DNA of 33,220 nt from Novosphingobium sp. HII-3 (lineage in GTDB: Bacteria; Pseudomonadota; Alphaproteobacteria; Sphingomonadales; Sphingomonadaceae): contig NZ_PPSM01000030.1 in assembly GCF_002916655.1 (NCBI RefSeq), positions 1-33,220 of the forward strand. The letters run 5' to 3'. The notes beneath the pieces were generated by a model. That model was not told where the DNA came from and did no database searches. It saw only the letters and a program-made list of their open reading frames with translations. This document shows, one piece after another, positions 8,371 through 16,147 of this stretch. How positions within the stretch are numbered: the stretch's first letter is position 1; each line of letters begins with the position of its first letter. Both the position numbers and the translations under genes were made by a program.

Positions 8371-10683
8371 GTGCCAAGTAGCCGCAGCCGCCATTCACGT
8401 CCCGCAGTCCGTCCAGCTTACCTGGCTCTTGCCTGCGTCGGCTTCGCAGCCTCACCTGTCGCTGCTCAGGACAAAGCCGAGGACCAGACGCCGTCGCTTG
8501 GTGGGGTCACAGTATCCGACACCGTGATCGAAGAGCAGCCCTACAAGGTGGATCGAGCCGATTCACCGAAGTACACCGCTCCCCTCCTCGACACTCCGAA
8601 GTCAATCGTGGTCCTGCCCTCCGAAGTTATCCGTGAAAGCGGCTCGACCAGCTTCGTGGAAGCGCTTCGCATGGTCCCGGGCATCACCTTCGGCGCCGGC
8701 GAAGGGGGCAACCCGCAGGGCGACCGCCCCTTCATCCGCGGCTTCGACGCACAAGGCAGCACCTTCATCGACGGGGTCCGCAGTGTCGGCGGACAGTCGC
8801 GAGAGATTTTCGCGATTGAACAGATTGAGGTCGTGAAGGGCAGCGATTCCACCATGGGCGGACGCGGCAGCGCGGGCGGCAGCATAAACCTCGTCAGCAA
8901 GATGCCGCACCTCGGCACCGATGCGCGCGCTGACCTGAGCTACGGCACCGATGATTACAAGCGTGCTACTATCGACGCGAACTACCAGGTGAGTGAGGTC
9001 GCCGCGATCCGCCTCAACGCAATGTGGCATGATGCGGACGTGGCCGAGCGCGACGTCGTCACTTACAACCGGTGGGGTATCTCCCCGTCCGTCGCTCTTG
9101 GCCTTGGGACGTCTACGCGCGCCTATGTCAACTTCTATCACCTTGAAAGCGACGACATTCCGGATCCTGGCATTCCGTTTGAGCGCTCGGCGGGCCAGGT
9201 GACATCGACCGACCTGCTGGACATCCATCCTGCCGACGTACCGCGCGACACCTTCTACGGCCTTGCCGACCGCGACTTCCGCAAAACAAACGTGGACGAA
9301 CTCCTGCTGCGCGCAGAGCATGATCTTGCTGACACGGTGAAGCTTCGTGGGACAGCAAAGTACGCCAACGTCAAGCAATCCTACATCATCACGCAGCCTG
9401 ACGACAGCCAGGGTAACGTTCAGAACGGACGTGTCTGGCGGCGCGTGAATACGCGCTGGAGCAACGTCGATTCCATGGTCGGGCAGATCGACCTGTCCGG
9501 AACCTTCGCCACCGGCAGCCTTGAACACGCCTTCTCCGTTGGCGCAGAAGCGAGCTGGGAGCAGTCAAAGCGTGGCTCCTACAACGTCAACACCAACGTG
9601 ACCACCAGCAACGCCCTGCGCTGCGGTGCCGCGAACCAGGCCGCGTACAACTGCACCACGCTCATCAACCCAAATCCGTACGATCCGTGGCAGAATGTCC
9701 AGGTGAACGGCAGCATCGTTCCTGTTGCGCGCAACCCGATCAATGCGAAGACCGAGGCGACCACCTACTCCCTCTACGCCCTCGACACGATCACGCTGAC
9801 CGATTCCCTGCTGCTCAATCTCGGCATCCGGCAGGACTGGTATGAAACCTCCACAACGACGATCCCGACAACCGCGACCAGCCCGGTGCTGACGCGCAAG
9901 GATGACTTCCTCAATTACCAGGCTGGGCTGATCTTCAAGCCCGCCGCGAATGGAAGCATCTACGTCTCCTACGCCAAGTCGACGACGCCTCCGGGCAGCA
10001 TGGTCGGCGAAGGCAGTGAAGGCAACGCTATCGGACTTGCCACGCTTGACGATCTCAAGGCGGAGAACACCAAGTCCTACGAGATCGGAACGAAGTGGGA
10101 GTTCCTTGATGCCGCGCTTGGTCTGACCTTTGCGGCCTTCCGGACCGAAACGAAGAACGCGCGCACCAACGGGCCTGACAACATCCCGCTCTATGTCGGT
10201 GAGCGGCGGATACAGGGCTTCGAAGCCGGCTTCAATGGCAGGCCGCTTCCGTTCTGGAGCATCTTCGGCGGCTACACCTACATGGATTCCGAAGTCCGCA
10301 GCATCGGTACGGTCACTCCGACCACGGCTTTCGGCATCGGCAAGCCGTTCCCCAATACGCCCAAGCACAGCTTCACGGCATGGACGACCTTCGACATCGC
10401 CGAGCGATTCCAGATCGGCGGCGGCGCGATCTACAACTCGAAGCAGTACGGCAGCTTCGGCAACGTTAACATCGGTGGCAGCAACTACACGATCGAACGG
10501 TCGATTCCGGGCTACTGGCGCTTCGACGCAACCGCGTCCGCAAGGCTGACGGAGAATATCGACGTGCGCGTCAACGTCCAAAACCTGACGAACAAGCGCT
10601 ATTACGATCGCACCTACACCACTCACTTCGCAACCATAGCGCCCGGCCGCTCGGCGTTCGCAACGGTTTCGCTGAAGTACTGA
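8371..10683 (+). CDS. TonB-dependent siderophore-type outer-membrane receptor
   Basis: The 770-residue protein fits an outer-membrane TonB-dependent receptor. A signal peptide ends near PVAAQDK. It is followed by an N-terminal plug containing TPKSIVVLPSEVIRES, a VPGITFGAGEGGNPQGDRPF-type motif, RGFDAQGSTFIDGVR, and IEVVKGSDSTMGGRGSAGGS, the pattern of catecholate/hydroxamate siderophore receptors. A long beta-barrel domain ends with APGRSAFATVSLKY, a C-terminal aromatic residue as expected for BAM recognition. The GTG at 8371 is chosen because AAGGGGGA precedes it and the signal peptide begins there; the frame is open to a TTG at 8257. The ligand is unknown. Its place before a TetR gene and a Rieske oxygenase could also mean import of an aromatic or other catabolic substrate. 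Confidence 0.92.
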   Translation: MPSSRSRHSRPAVRPAYLALACVGFAASPVAAQDKAEDQTPSLGGVTVSDTVIEEQPYKVDRADSPKYTAPLLDTPKSIVVLPSEVIRESGSTSFVEALRMVPGITFGAGEGGNPQGDRPFIRGFDAQGSTFIDGVRSVGGQSREIFAIEQIEVVKGSDSTMGGRGSAGGSINLVSKMPHLGTDARADLSYGTDDYKRATIDANYQVSEVAAIRLNAMWHDADVAERDVVTYNRWGISPSVALGLGTSTRAYVNFYHLESDDIPDPGIPFERSAGQVTSTDLLDIHPADVPRDTFYGLADRDFRKTNVDELLLRAEHDLADTVKLRGTAKYANVKQSYIITQPDDSQGNVQNGRVWRRVNTRWSNVDSMVGQIDLSGTFATGSLEHAFSVGAEASWEQSKRGSYNVNTNVTTSNALRCGAANQAAYNCTTLINPNPYDPWQNVQVNGSIVPVARNPINAKTEATTYSLYALDTITLTDSLLLNLGIRQDWYETSTTTIPTTATSPVLTRKDDFLNYQAGLIFKPAANGSIYVSYAKSTTPPGSMVGEGSEGNAIGLATLDDLKAENTKSYEIGTKWEFLDAALGLTFAAFRTETKNARTNGPDNIPLYVGERRIQGFEAGFNGRPLPFWSIFGGYTYMDSEVRSIGTVTPTTAFGIGKPFPNTPKHSFTAWTTFDIAERFQIGGGAIYNSKQYGSFGNVNIGGSNYTIERSIPGYWRFDATASARLTENIDVRVNVQNLTNKRYYDRTYTTHFATIAPGRSAFATVSLKY

Positions 10684-10692
10684 CAGCACCGA

Positions 10693-10743
10693 TGCCGGCT
10701 TCCGGCACCGGGACCTGGCGCGGCGCAAGGCGTTGCGCCAGGT
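10693..10743. terminator. Two hairpins after the receptor gene
   Basis: A short stem TGCCGG/CCGGCA (10693-10707) is followed by a perfect 9-bp stem ACCTGGCGC/GCGCCAGGT (10713-10743). They lie between the receptor stop and the TetR start. There is no clear U-run, so this is a probable but unproven terminator. Confidence 0.5.
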
Positions 10744-10786
10744 TCGCAGCTTTGCATAGCAGCGATGGTCACGCATAAGCCCGTGT

Positions 10787-11386
10787 ATGACATCGCCCGA
10801 CACGCCGCCCCGCCCCGCACAGTCCCGCCGGAACAAGTCGTTTGAAGCCACACATCAAGCGCTGATCGAAGCCTCGGTACGGCTTATTTCCGAGAAGGGG
10901 GTTGAGACGCTCACCGTTGCCGGACTGGCGCGGGCCGTCGGCATGAACCGGGCGACGGTGTACTACCACTTCGCCACCCGCGAAGCCTTGCTGGAGGCCG
11001 TGAGCGCATGGTCGTCCCAGCAACTGACCCGTGGCTTCAAAGGCGAGGGCAACCAGCAGGACCGCATCGACTTCGTCGCGCGGTTCGTCCTGGAGAATCC
11101 CGATCTCATCAAGCTGTGGATCGAACAGTTCATAGCGCCGGGCAATATTCGGGACCGGTACCCGAAGTGGGACGACTTCATCGCGGCAAACAAGGACATG
11201 CTGCGGGACACCGCCGGTCTCGACGTGGAGGTCTATTGCACCTTCCTCCTCGCCGGGGCGATAATTGGCCCCCACGTGTTCCGGAACAGCGTGCGCCCGG
11301 ACCTTCCGGAAGACGAGATTGTGGCCCGTTTCCGCGCTGAACAGCAACGTATGCTGAAAAGGGACGGCCTGTTCTCGAGCTCCTGA
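10787..11386 (+). CDS. TetR/AcrR-family transcriptional regulator
   Basis: The 199-residue protein has an N-terminal TetR helix-turn-helix: ALIEASVRLISEKGVETLTV, then LARAVGMNRATVYYHFATREAL (about residues 27-70). A less conserved ligand-binding domain follows. The length is normal. Such proteins are usually repressors released by a small ligand. The gene lies between the receptor and the Rieske oxygenase on the same strand. A perfect palindrome at 11386-11409 overlaps its final base and reaches into the leader of the oxygenase gene, so it may control the oxygenase unit. No strong ribosome site is visible before the ATG at 10787. Confidence 0.93.
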   Translation: MTSPDTPPRPAQSRRNKSFEATHQALIEASVRLISEKGVETLTVAGLARAVGMNRATVYYHFATREALLEAVSAWSSQQLTRGFKGEGNQQDRIDFVARFVLENPDLIKLWIEQFIAPGNIRDRYPKWDDFIAANKDMLRDTAGLDVEVYCTFLLAGAIIGPHVFRNSVRPDLPEDEIVARFRAEQQRMLKRDGLFSSS

Positions 11387-11409
11387 CTTCCAACACCACT
11401 GTTGGAAGT
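11386..11409. promoter_or_regulatory. Perfect palindrome, candidate TetR operator or hairpin
   Basis: ACTTCCAACA, four bases (CCAC), then TGTTGGAAGT form a perfect inverted repeat with 10-base arms. It lies between the TetR stop and the oxygenase ATG at 11416, and the right arm includes the GGAAG ribosome site. Size and place fit a TetR-family operator. As RNA it could instead form a terminator or mask the ribosome site. Confidence 0.55.
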
Positions 11410-11415
11410 TTGTCG

Positions 11416-12651
11416 ATGGCGGCTACACTGCCGGCGACACAAGACAGGATTCGCTCCGTGAACGACGTCGCTTCCACTTTCAAACGCATCCCTGCAGAGG
11501 ATCTTGCCTGGCTCGGCACGAACCCTGTCCCCACAAAACCCTACTATGATCCCGCATACTTCGAACTCGAACGCCAGTCGGTGTTCCTGAAAAGCTGGAT
11601 CCATGTCGCTCACCTGTGTGAAGTGCCGGAGCCCGGCAGCTTCATCCGGTGCGACCTCGAGTTTGCGCGCGCATCCCTGCTCATTGTCCGCGGACGGGAT
11701 GATCGGGTTCGTGCGTTTCACAACGTCTGCCCTCATAGAGGCACGCAATTGGTCGACGAGGCGGCGGGCCGACAGTCGAAGTTCAGCTGCCCGTATCACA
11801 TGTGGACCTTTGGAACCGACGGAGCTCTCCTTTCCGCCCCCGACTTCGACGCCTTCCACGTCGATAAGGCGGACTGCTCGCTCGTAAGCGTTCGACTGGA
11901 AGAGTGCGGCGGCCTCCTCTTCGTCAACTTCGACCAGGACGCACCGCCGCTGCGGGACTGGCTTGGCGCCTATGCGGAACGGCTGGAGCAGATGCCCGTC
12001 GCCCGGGCAACGACCTTCGCGCAGTACTCCTATGACATCGCCGCCAACTGGAAGCTGACCTACGACAACTTCCAGGAAAATTATCACCTTCGTTTCATTC
12101 ACCCCCGTTCGGGCGGCGCGGGCATCGGTGGCGACAACCAGTTCGGCTATCCGGCCACCATGGGGTTTGAAGGGCCGCACCGAACTCAGCGGATATGGTC
12201 CAATCCCGCGCCCGACCTTAAGCCATTCCAGCGCGCGGCAGCCATGCGCGGCATACCGCCGTTGGCGGAGCAAGGGCTGCTCGACCTTCCCTACGGGCGT
12301 GATTACCTGGCCTTCTTCCCCAACCTTTTCATCATAGGGACGCCGACACAGCCCTTCTCGCACACCGTCTACCCCATCTCCGCCGACCGTTCGCGCGGTG
12401 TGGTGCGGGTGTACTGGGTCGGGGAAGACCGCGATGCCAGCCATCGCTTCGCTCGCGAATACTCGGTGGCGCAGATCCGCGACATCCATTGCGAGGATAT
12501 CGCCATGATCGAACGTGGCCAGAACGGTCTGGCAAGCGGCGCGCTGAAGCACATGCACTTCCAGAGCATGGAAGCCCTTTGCCGTCACTTGTTCAACGAA
12601 GTGGATTCACGGGTGCAGGAACACGCTCGTAGAATGGGAGACGTGCTGTGA
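11416..12651 (+). CDS. Rieske non-haem iron oxygenase, alpha subunit
   Basis: The 411-residue protein is a ring-hydroxylating-type oxygenase alpha subunit. The Rieske [2Fe-2S] ligands are Cys105-Pro-His107 and Cys125-x2-His128, with the CPHRGTQLVDE spacing of the family. The mononuclear iron site is the segment NWKLTYDNFQENYHLRFIHP, with His224 and His229; the Asp ligand should lie in the C-terminal part. The enzyme needs an external reductase and often a ferredoxin, neither of which is next to it. The ATG at 11416 is chosen because GGAAG lies seven bases upstream; a TTG at 11410 would sit one base from that site. Substrates in this family include aromatic acids and quaternary amines, and the sequence does not decide between them. 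The stop overlaps the next gene. Confidence 0.92.
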   Translation: MAATLPATQDRIRSVNDVASTFKRIPAEDLAWLGTNPVPTKPYYDPAYFELERQSVFLKSWIHVAHLCEVPEPGSFIRCDLEFARASLLIVRGRDDRVRAFHNVCPHRGTQLVDEAAGRQSKFSCPYHMWTFGTDGALLSAPDFDAFHVDKADCSLVSVRLEECGGLLFVNFDQDAPPLRDWLGAYAERLEQMPVARATTFAQYSYDIAANWKLTYDNFQENYHLRFIHPRSGGAGIGGDNQFGYPATMGFEGPHRTQRIWSNPAPDLKPFQRAAAMRGIPPLAEQGLLDLPYGRDYLAFFPNLFIIGTPTQPFSHTVYPISADRSRGVVRVYWVGEDRDASHRFAREYSVAQIRDIHCEDIAMIERGQNGLASGALKHMHFQSMEALCRHLFNEVDSRVQEHARRMGDVL

Positions 12652-13016
12652 GCAGTGCGCCCCCCCTGCTTCCCGCCGGCTTCGGAGACCTTGAACCTTT
12701 CGTTTCCCGATGGGCGGTCGACGGGACCGCAAGGCGTGCCGCGTTGCGCAGCGCGTCCACGGTGGCAGAACGCGAGGCATTCTTTGCGGCTGCCGGCCCC
12801 CGCCTTGACGACGCCCTTGCCAGCCTGGATGCGAAGGCGTTCGCAGCCTACTCCCCGGCAGACCAGCGCCTGATGGACCTCATGCTTTCGCTGGCACACG
12901 TAGCCCTCGCCGTCGAGATACAGGGGCCGGATGAGGTGAGAAGCGCCCCTTGGCGTGATCGCATGCGCATCGATCGCTCCACCGCGGACGAAGGGGTACG
13001 CCCATGTTCGAACTGA
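12648..13016 (+). CDS. Small protein of unknown function in the Rieske oxygenase unit
   Basis: This 122-residue protein starts at a GTG that overlaps the oxygenase stop by four bases (GTGA) and ends 13 bases inside the next dehydrogenase gene, so translation of the three genes is coupled. It is alpha-helical and hydrophilic, with a LMDLMLSLAHVALAVEIQ amphipathic stretch near residues 75-92 and no membrane helix or cysteine cluster. I recognise no domain. Its fixed place between the oxygenase and a dehydrogenase suggests an accessory or subunit role in the same pathway. It is too long and too well coupled to be a chance frame. Confidence 0.75.
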   Translation: MSSAPPLLPAGFGDLEPFVSRWAVDGTARRAALRSASTVAEREAFFAAAGPRLDDALASLDAKAFAAYSPADQRLMDLMLSLAHVALAVEIQGPDEVRSAPWRDRMRIDRSTADEGVRPCSN

Positions 13017-13828
13017 AGGGCAAGACCGTGCTCATCACGGGCGGGGGCGGCGGCATTGGCGGGGGGATGGCCCACGCTTTTGCGGAACGTGGCGCAAATA
13101 TCGTGCTGGCCGATATAAATGTTTCCTATGCCCAGGAAGAAGCGGCGAAGCTGCCGGACGGCACGGTGGTGCAGACCGTTTCGCTGGACGTTGCCTCCTT
13201 GGACAGCTGGATGAAAGCCTCCGAACACGTTCTCGCCCGGTTCGGAGCTGTCGACGTGCTATGCAACAACGCCGGCGTCTCCACCGGTTTCATGCCCCTT
13301 GTCGATGTGTCGCCTGAACTGTTCGAGCGGGTCATGGCCGTGAACGTCACAGGCGTGTTCAACGGCATAAAAACGTTTGCACCGTCCATGATCGCGCGGC
13401 GAAGCGGTTATATCGTGAACACCTCTTCCATGAACGGCCTGAACCCATTCGGGAGCTTCGCGGCTTACTCCGGCAGCAAGTTTGCCGTGCTCGGCATGTC
13501 CGATGCTCTGCGGGAGGAGCTGGCTCTTTTCGGCGTAGGGGTGTCGACACTTTTCCCCGGACTCACACGGAGCCGGATGTCTCAGAATGATGCCGGGAAG
13601 GCGGCTGAAGTGGACCCTGCGCGGCTGGCGGCCATCCAGGCGAACATGATGGATCCCGTGTGGCTCGGGCGGGCCGTTGTTCACGCGGTGGAACAGGGCG
13701 AACCTTACATCGTCACGCATCCAGGCTATCGCGCCACCCTCGCGGAACGCCACGACAGGATCATGGCAGCTTTTGGCGAACCTGCTCAGCCCGGCTACAG
13801 CGTCAGCGGATCGGCGACGCTCCGGTAA
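13004..13828 (+). CDS. Short-chain dehydrogenase/reductase (SDR, classical type)
   Basis: The 274-residue protein has the SDR loop TGGGGGIGGG (12-21), an Asp after beta-2 (LADIN) favouring NAD(H), CNNAG, a catalytic Ser in NTSSMNG and YSGSK as the Tyr-x3-Lys pair. The C-terminal 40 residues extend past the usual core (GEPYIVTHPGYRATLAERHD), as in many sphingomonad SDRs. AAGGGG precedes the ATG by about seven bases. It overlaps the small protein gene upstream and most likely oxidises a product of the Rieske oxygenase, for example a dihydrodiol or alcohol; that is inferred from neighbourhood only. Confidence 0.92.
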   Translation: MFELKGKTVLITGGGGGIGGGMAHAFAERGANIVLADINVSYAQEEAAKLPDGTVVQTVSLDVASLDSWMKASEHVLARFGAVDVLCNNAGVSTGFMPLVDVSPELFERVMAVNVTGVFNGIKTFAPSMIARRSGYIVNTSSMNGLNPFGSFAAYSGSKFAVLGMSDALREELALFGVGVSTLFPGLTRSRMSQNDAGKAAEVDPARLAAIQANMMDPVWLGRAVVHAVEQGEPYIVTHPGYRATLAERHDRIMAAFGEPAQPGYSVSGSATLR

Positions 13829-13840
13829 AAGGCGGCAGGT

Positions 13841-14458
13841 CTACCCGGCCTGAGACAGCCGCGACAACCAGTCTTGCGGGGAGAGATCGTGCGTAGCGGC
13901 TGTCTCGGCGCCCATACTTGCCTCCATGATGCCCAAGGCCCAGTTCTTCCGCTCTTCCGATACCGCGGCAACCACGTCCTTGGGCACCCACAGGTCATAC
14001 TCGCGCATGTGAGCGTCAGCGGCCGTGAACAAAACGCAGATATCGGCGGCTATTCCGCTGAGTATGAGCCGAGACACCCCGAGCTTCGGCAGAAGCACCG
14101 GCAGGTTCGTTGAATAGAACCCGGAAAACTGCGGTTTTATGATGAAGAAATCATCGCCCCGTGGCTGCAGCATTTCTGCAACCGGGTTCTTTTTGGCCAT
14201 CGCGCGCTCGACGAGGCGGGAGCGTTCGGAGTGCCACTCCCCGAAGTTGTCGTTCACGTATATGACCGGCCAGCCAAGCCGCTCCACCTTCTCGCGCAGC
14301 GACAGTATCGCTCGAGCCGCGTCCAGCGCGGGAGGCAGAAGGTCTTCGGCACCTTCGAAATCGAAGCAATTCATCATGTCGATGATGAGGAGCGCAGCCC
14401 GGTCCGCCTTTGGAGCGGCCTCGTCGTCCGTCTCGATCAGACCCTCGCCCATCATCAT
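13841..14458 (-). CDS. Isochorismatase-family cysteine hydrolase
   Basis: The 205-residue protein shows the Asp-Lys-Cys triad of the family: Asp27 in LLIIDMMN, Lys108 in IIKPQFSGFYST, and Cys141 in GIAADICVLFTAADA. Family members hydrolyse isochorismate, nicotinamide, N-carbamoylsarcosine or related amides. The substrate is not evident here, and no enterobactin genes are present. Its ATG overlaps the stop of the acidic protein upstream (ATGA), so both come from one transcript, probably driven by the EcfG-type promoter at 14765-14790. The 3' end lies 12 bases from the convergent dehydrogenase gene. Confidence 0.9.
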   Translation of the reverse strand: MMMGEGLIETDDEAAPKADRAALLIIDMMNCFDFEGAEDLLPPALDAARAILSLREKVERLGWPVIYVNDNFGEWHSERSRLVERAMAKKNPVAEMLQPRGDDFFIIKPQFSGFYSTNLPVLLPKLGVSRLILSGIAADICVLFTAADAHMREYDLWVPKDVVAAVSEERKNWALGIMEASMGAETAATHDLSPQDWLSRLSQAG

Positions 14459-14718
14459 GCGCCCGGGTCGAAGTCGTCGTCATCTTCCACAAGCGACTCA
14501 ATGGATTCATCATCGTCTTCCGCGTCGATGTATTCCAACGGATTGAGGCCCAGATCAGCCGCGACTTCCAGCTCGGTCGCCACGACCACGACCTCTTCCC
14601 CATCTTCCAGTTCGATCACGGTCGTCTCCGGCTCTTCGCCCGCGGAAAGATGCACCACATCCTCGGGATCAATCACGACGTCTTCGCCATCCGGTGTTTC
14701 AAATGTCGCCCTGGGCAT
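14455..14718 (-). CDS. Small, highly acidic protein of unknown function
   Basis: This 87-residue protein is strongly acidic, with a C-terminal run rich in Asp and Glu (for example AEDDDESIESLVEDDDDFD). Residues 10-50 alternate acidic and branched residues (VVIDPEDVVHLSAGEEPETT), which suggests small beta strands. I do not recognise a family. It overlaps the isochorismatase-like gene by four bases and is preceded, 46 bases upstream, by an EcfG-type promoter reading leftward. General-stress regulons contain many such small charged proteins, so a stress role is plausible but inferred. Confidence 0.8.
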   Translation of the reverse strand: MPRATFETPDGEDVVIDPEDVVHLSAGEEPETTVIELEDGEEVVVVATELEVAADLGLNPLEYIDAEDDDESIESLVEDDDDFDPGA

Positions 14719-14764
14719 TCATCTGTTCCTCTGTTGATCTGTTCCCATGGTGGAGAGCCCCTCG

Positions 14765-14790
14765 AACGCACTTGCCTCGTCACTCGTTCC
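14765..14790 (-). promoter_or_regulatory. EcfG-type (general stress) promoter, leftward
   Basis: On the minus strand GGAAC (14790-14786), 17 bases, then CGTT (14768-14765) match the alphaproteobacterial EcfG/SigT consensus exactly. The -10 element lies 46 bases before the ATG of the acidic protein at 14718. Confidence 0.75.
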
Positions 14791-14859
14791 TGCCCGGCAA
14801 ACAACATGAGCCACGATGCCGCCAGCGCAGGGCCGGGCTTCTGCTTCACCTCTGTGACT

Positions 14860-14885
14860 GGAACCGCATCCCCCTCCCTCTCGTT
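14860..14885 (+). promoter_or_regulatory. EcfG-type (general stress) promoter, rightward
   Basis: GGAAC (14860-14864), 17 bases, then CGTT (14882-14885) match the EcfG consensus exactly. The -10 element lies 30 bases before the ATG at 14916, a normal distance. It stands back to back with the leftward EcfG-type promoter at 14765-14790. Confidence 0.78.
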
Positions 14886-14915
14886 CATTGTCCAGGCAAG
14901 ACAAAGGAGCGAGCC

Positions 14916-15128
14916 ATGCCAGGCGGCGGTGAATATGAGCCCATGGACTCCCGGAAGGTCACCGGTCAGAAAGGCGATCCTGAAAAATCCTGGAGAGAGC
15001 AGGAAGATCCCCGCGACGGACGGGGGGAGTACGAGCCTCGTGACCACCGCAACGTGACCGGCCAGAAAGGGGAAGAAGACGATCGCTGGCGGAAGGCCGA
15101 TCCTGACCCGCCGAAGGCCGACGAGTAA
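14916..15128 (+). CDS. Small hydrophilic protein with a duplicated motif
   Basis: This 70-residue protein is very hydrophilic and contains two copies of a 16-residue unit, GEYEPMDSRKVTGQKG (5-20) and GEYEPRDHRNVTGQKG (37-52), separated by a charged linker. It has no membrane segment and no cysteine, and is probably disordered. AAAGGAG lies six bases before the ATG. An EcfG-type promoter lies immediately upstream, so it should be induced in the general stress response. I do not recognise a named family; a desiccation- or osmotic-stress protein is a reasonable guess. The 67-base gap to the transporter gene downstream allows read-through. Confidence 0.82.
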   Translation: MPGGGEYEPMDSRKVTGQKGDPEKSWREQEDPRDGRGEYEPRDHRNVTGQKGEEDDRWRKADPDPPKADE

Positions 15129-15195
15129 ACCTTTAAATCCCCCAAGATCCGGTTGCCGGGAAGCGGCCACAACATCAACAGCGGAAAGCCCGTGA

Positions 15196-16047
15196 ATGCC
15201 TGACAGTGAGGATGAGCGGGCTGCCAGCGCTGCCCTGGACGAGCGTGAGGTCGAAGACGTCGAAACGCGGCGAGCAGGGTCCAGCAAGGTCGTTCATGAA
15301 GTGGTTCGCCTGCAGGGCGAGGGGGAGTTGCGCCGCCCGGCGGTGGCTCTTCTCCTTTCCAGCCTTGCGGCCGGCCTTGCCATGTCCCTCTCGCTCATGT
15401 GCGAGCTGTTCCTGCGCAGCCACTTGCCCGACACCGACTGGTCCCCCCTCGTCTATTATCTCGGCTATCCGATCGGCTACATCATCGTCATCATGGGCCG
15501 GCTCCAGCTCTTCACTGAAAGCACAGTCACGGCCGTCCTGCCGGTCGCCAGTTCACCTTCCTGGGCCGGGCTGTTCCGGCTTGGCCGACTATGGTCCTGC
15601 GTGATCCTGGGCAATCTTTTCGGGGTCACCCTGGTAAGTGCACTCATGGCTTCGGAGACGATCATCACACACGAACAACGGGTGGTCGCCCTCGATGTCC
15701 TCAGCAAGCTGGAAGTACAACACTGGAGCAGAACACTCACACTGGGCATTCCCGCCGGCTTCATCATGGCCTCCATTGCCTGGCTGCTTCCCAATGCTCG
15801 GGAAAGCGAGTTCTGGGTCATTGCCCTGCTCACCTATGTCATCGCCTTGGGCGGTTTTTCCCACGTCGTCACCGGTTCGTCGCAGGCAAGTTTCCTTTGG
15901 CTGAGCGGCGTCCTCAGTTTCAAGGAAGCCTGGGCCGAGTTTACCCTCCCTGCTCTAGCCGGCAACGTCATCGGCGGAACGGGCCTGTTTGCCGTGCTCG
16001 CGCATGGACAGACGCGGAGCGACTTTGCACCGGACGAACCTGACTGA
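15196..16047 (+). CDS. Formate/nitrite transporter (FNT) family membrane protein
   Basis: The 283-residue protein has a charged N-terminal tail of about 50 residues and then about six membrane segments, for example AVALLLSSLAAGLAMSLSLM, YYLGYPIGYIIVIMG and FWVIALLTYVIALGG. The segment GGFSHVVTGSSQA corresponds to the FNT region carrying the conserved central His. These proteins form pentameric channels for formate, nitrite or other small anions in the inner membrane. The acidic N-terminal extension resembles YfdC-type members, whose substrate is unclear. It follows the stress-inducible repeat protein on the same strand. Confidence 0.85.
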   Translation: MPDSEDERAASAALDEREVEDVETRRAGSSKVVHEVVRLQGEGELRRPAVALLLSSLAAGLAMSLSLMCELFLRSHLPDTDWSPLVYYLGYPIGYIIVIMGRLQLFTESTVTAVLPVASSPSWAGLFRLGRLWSCVILGNLFGVTLVSALMASETIITHEQRVVALDVLSKLEVQHWSRTLTLGIPAGFIMASIAWLLPNARESEFWVIALLTYVIALGGFSHVVTGSSQASFLWLSGVLSFKEAWAEFTLPALAGNVIGGTGLFAVLAHGQTRSDFAPDEPD

Positions 16048-16147
16048 AGGGCAGATCAACAGCTGCCTGCCCGACCGTCCTGCCGGCCATAGGACGGAGG
16101 GCGGGTTCGGTTTGACGGCGAGAAGGACCGCCGCTACCTCCCCGCCG

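Noticed and set aside
9565..10851. Long minus-strand frame of 428 codons opposite the TonB-dependent receptor
   Set aside because: It lies antisense to a clearly coding gene and has no domain; high GC makes such shadow frames common.
11233..12588. Long minus-strand frame of 451 codons opposite the Rieske gene
   Set aside because: Antisense shadow of a gene with intact Rieske motifs.
15989..16147. N-terminal extension of the yaaA frame
   Set aside because: The family starts at the ATG at 16148; the extra part overlaps the previous gene and has no family match.
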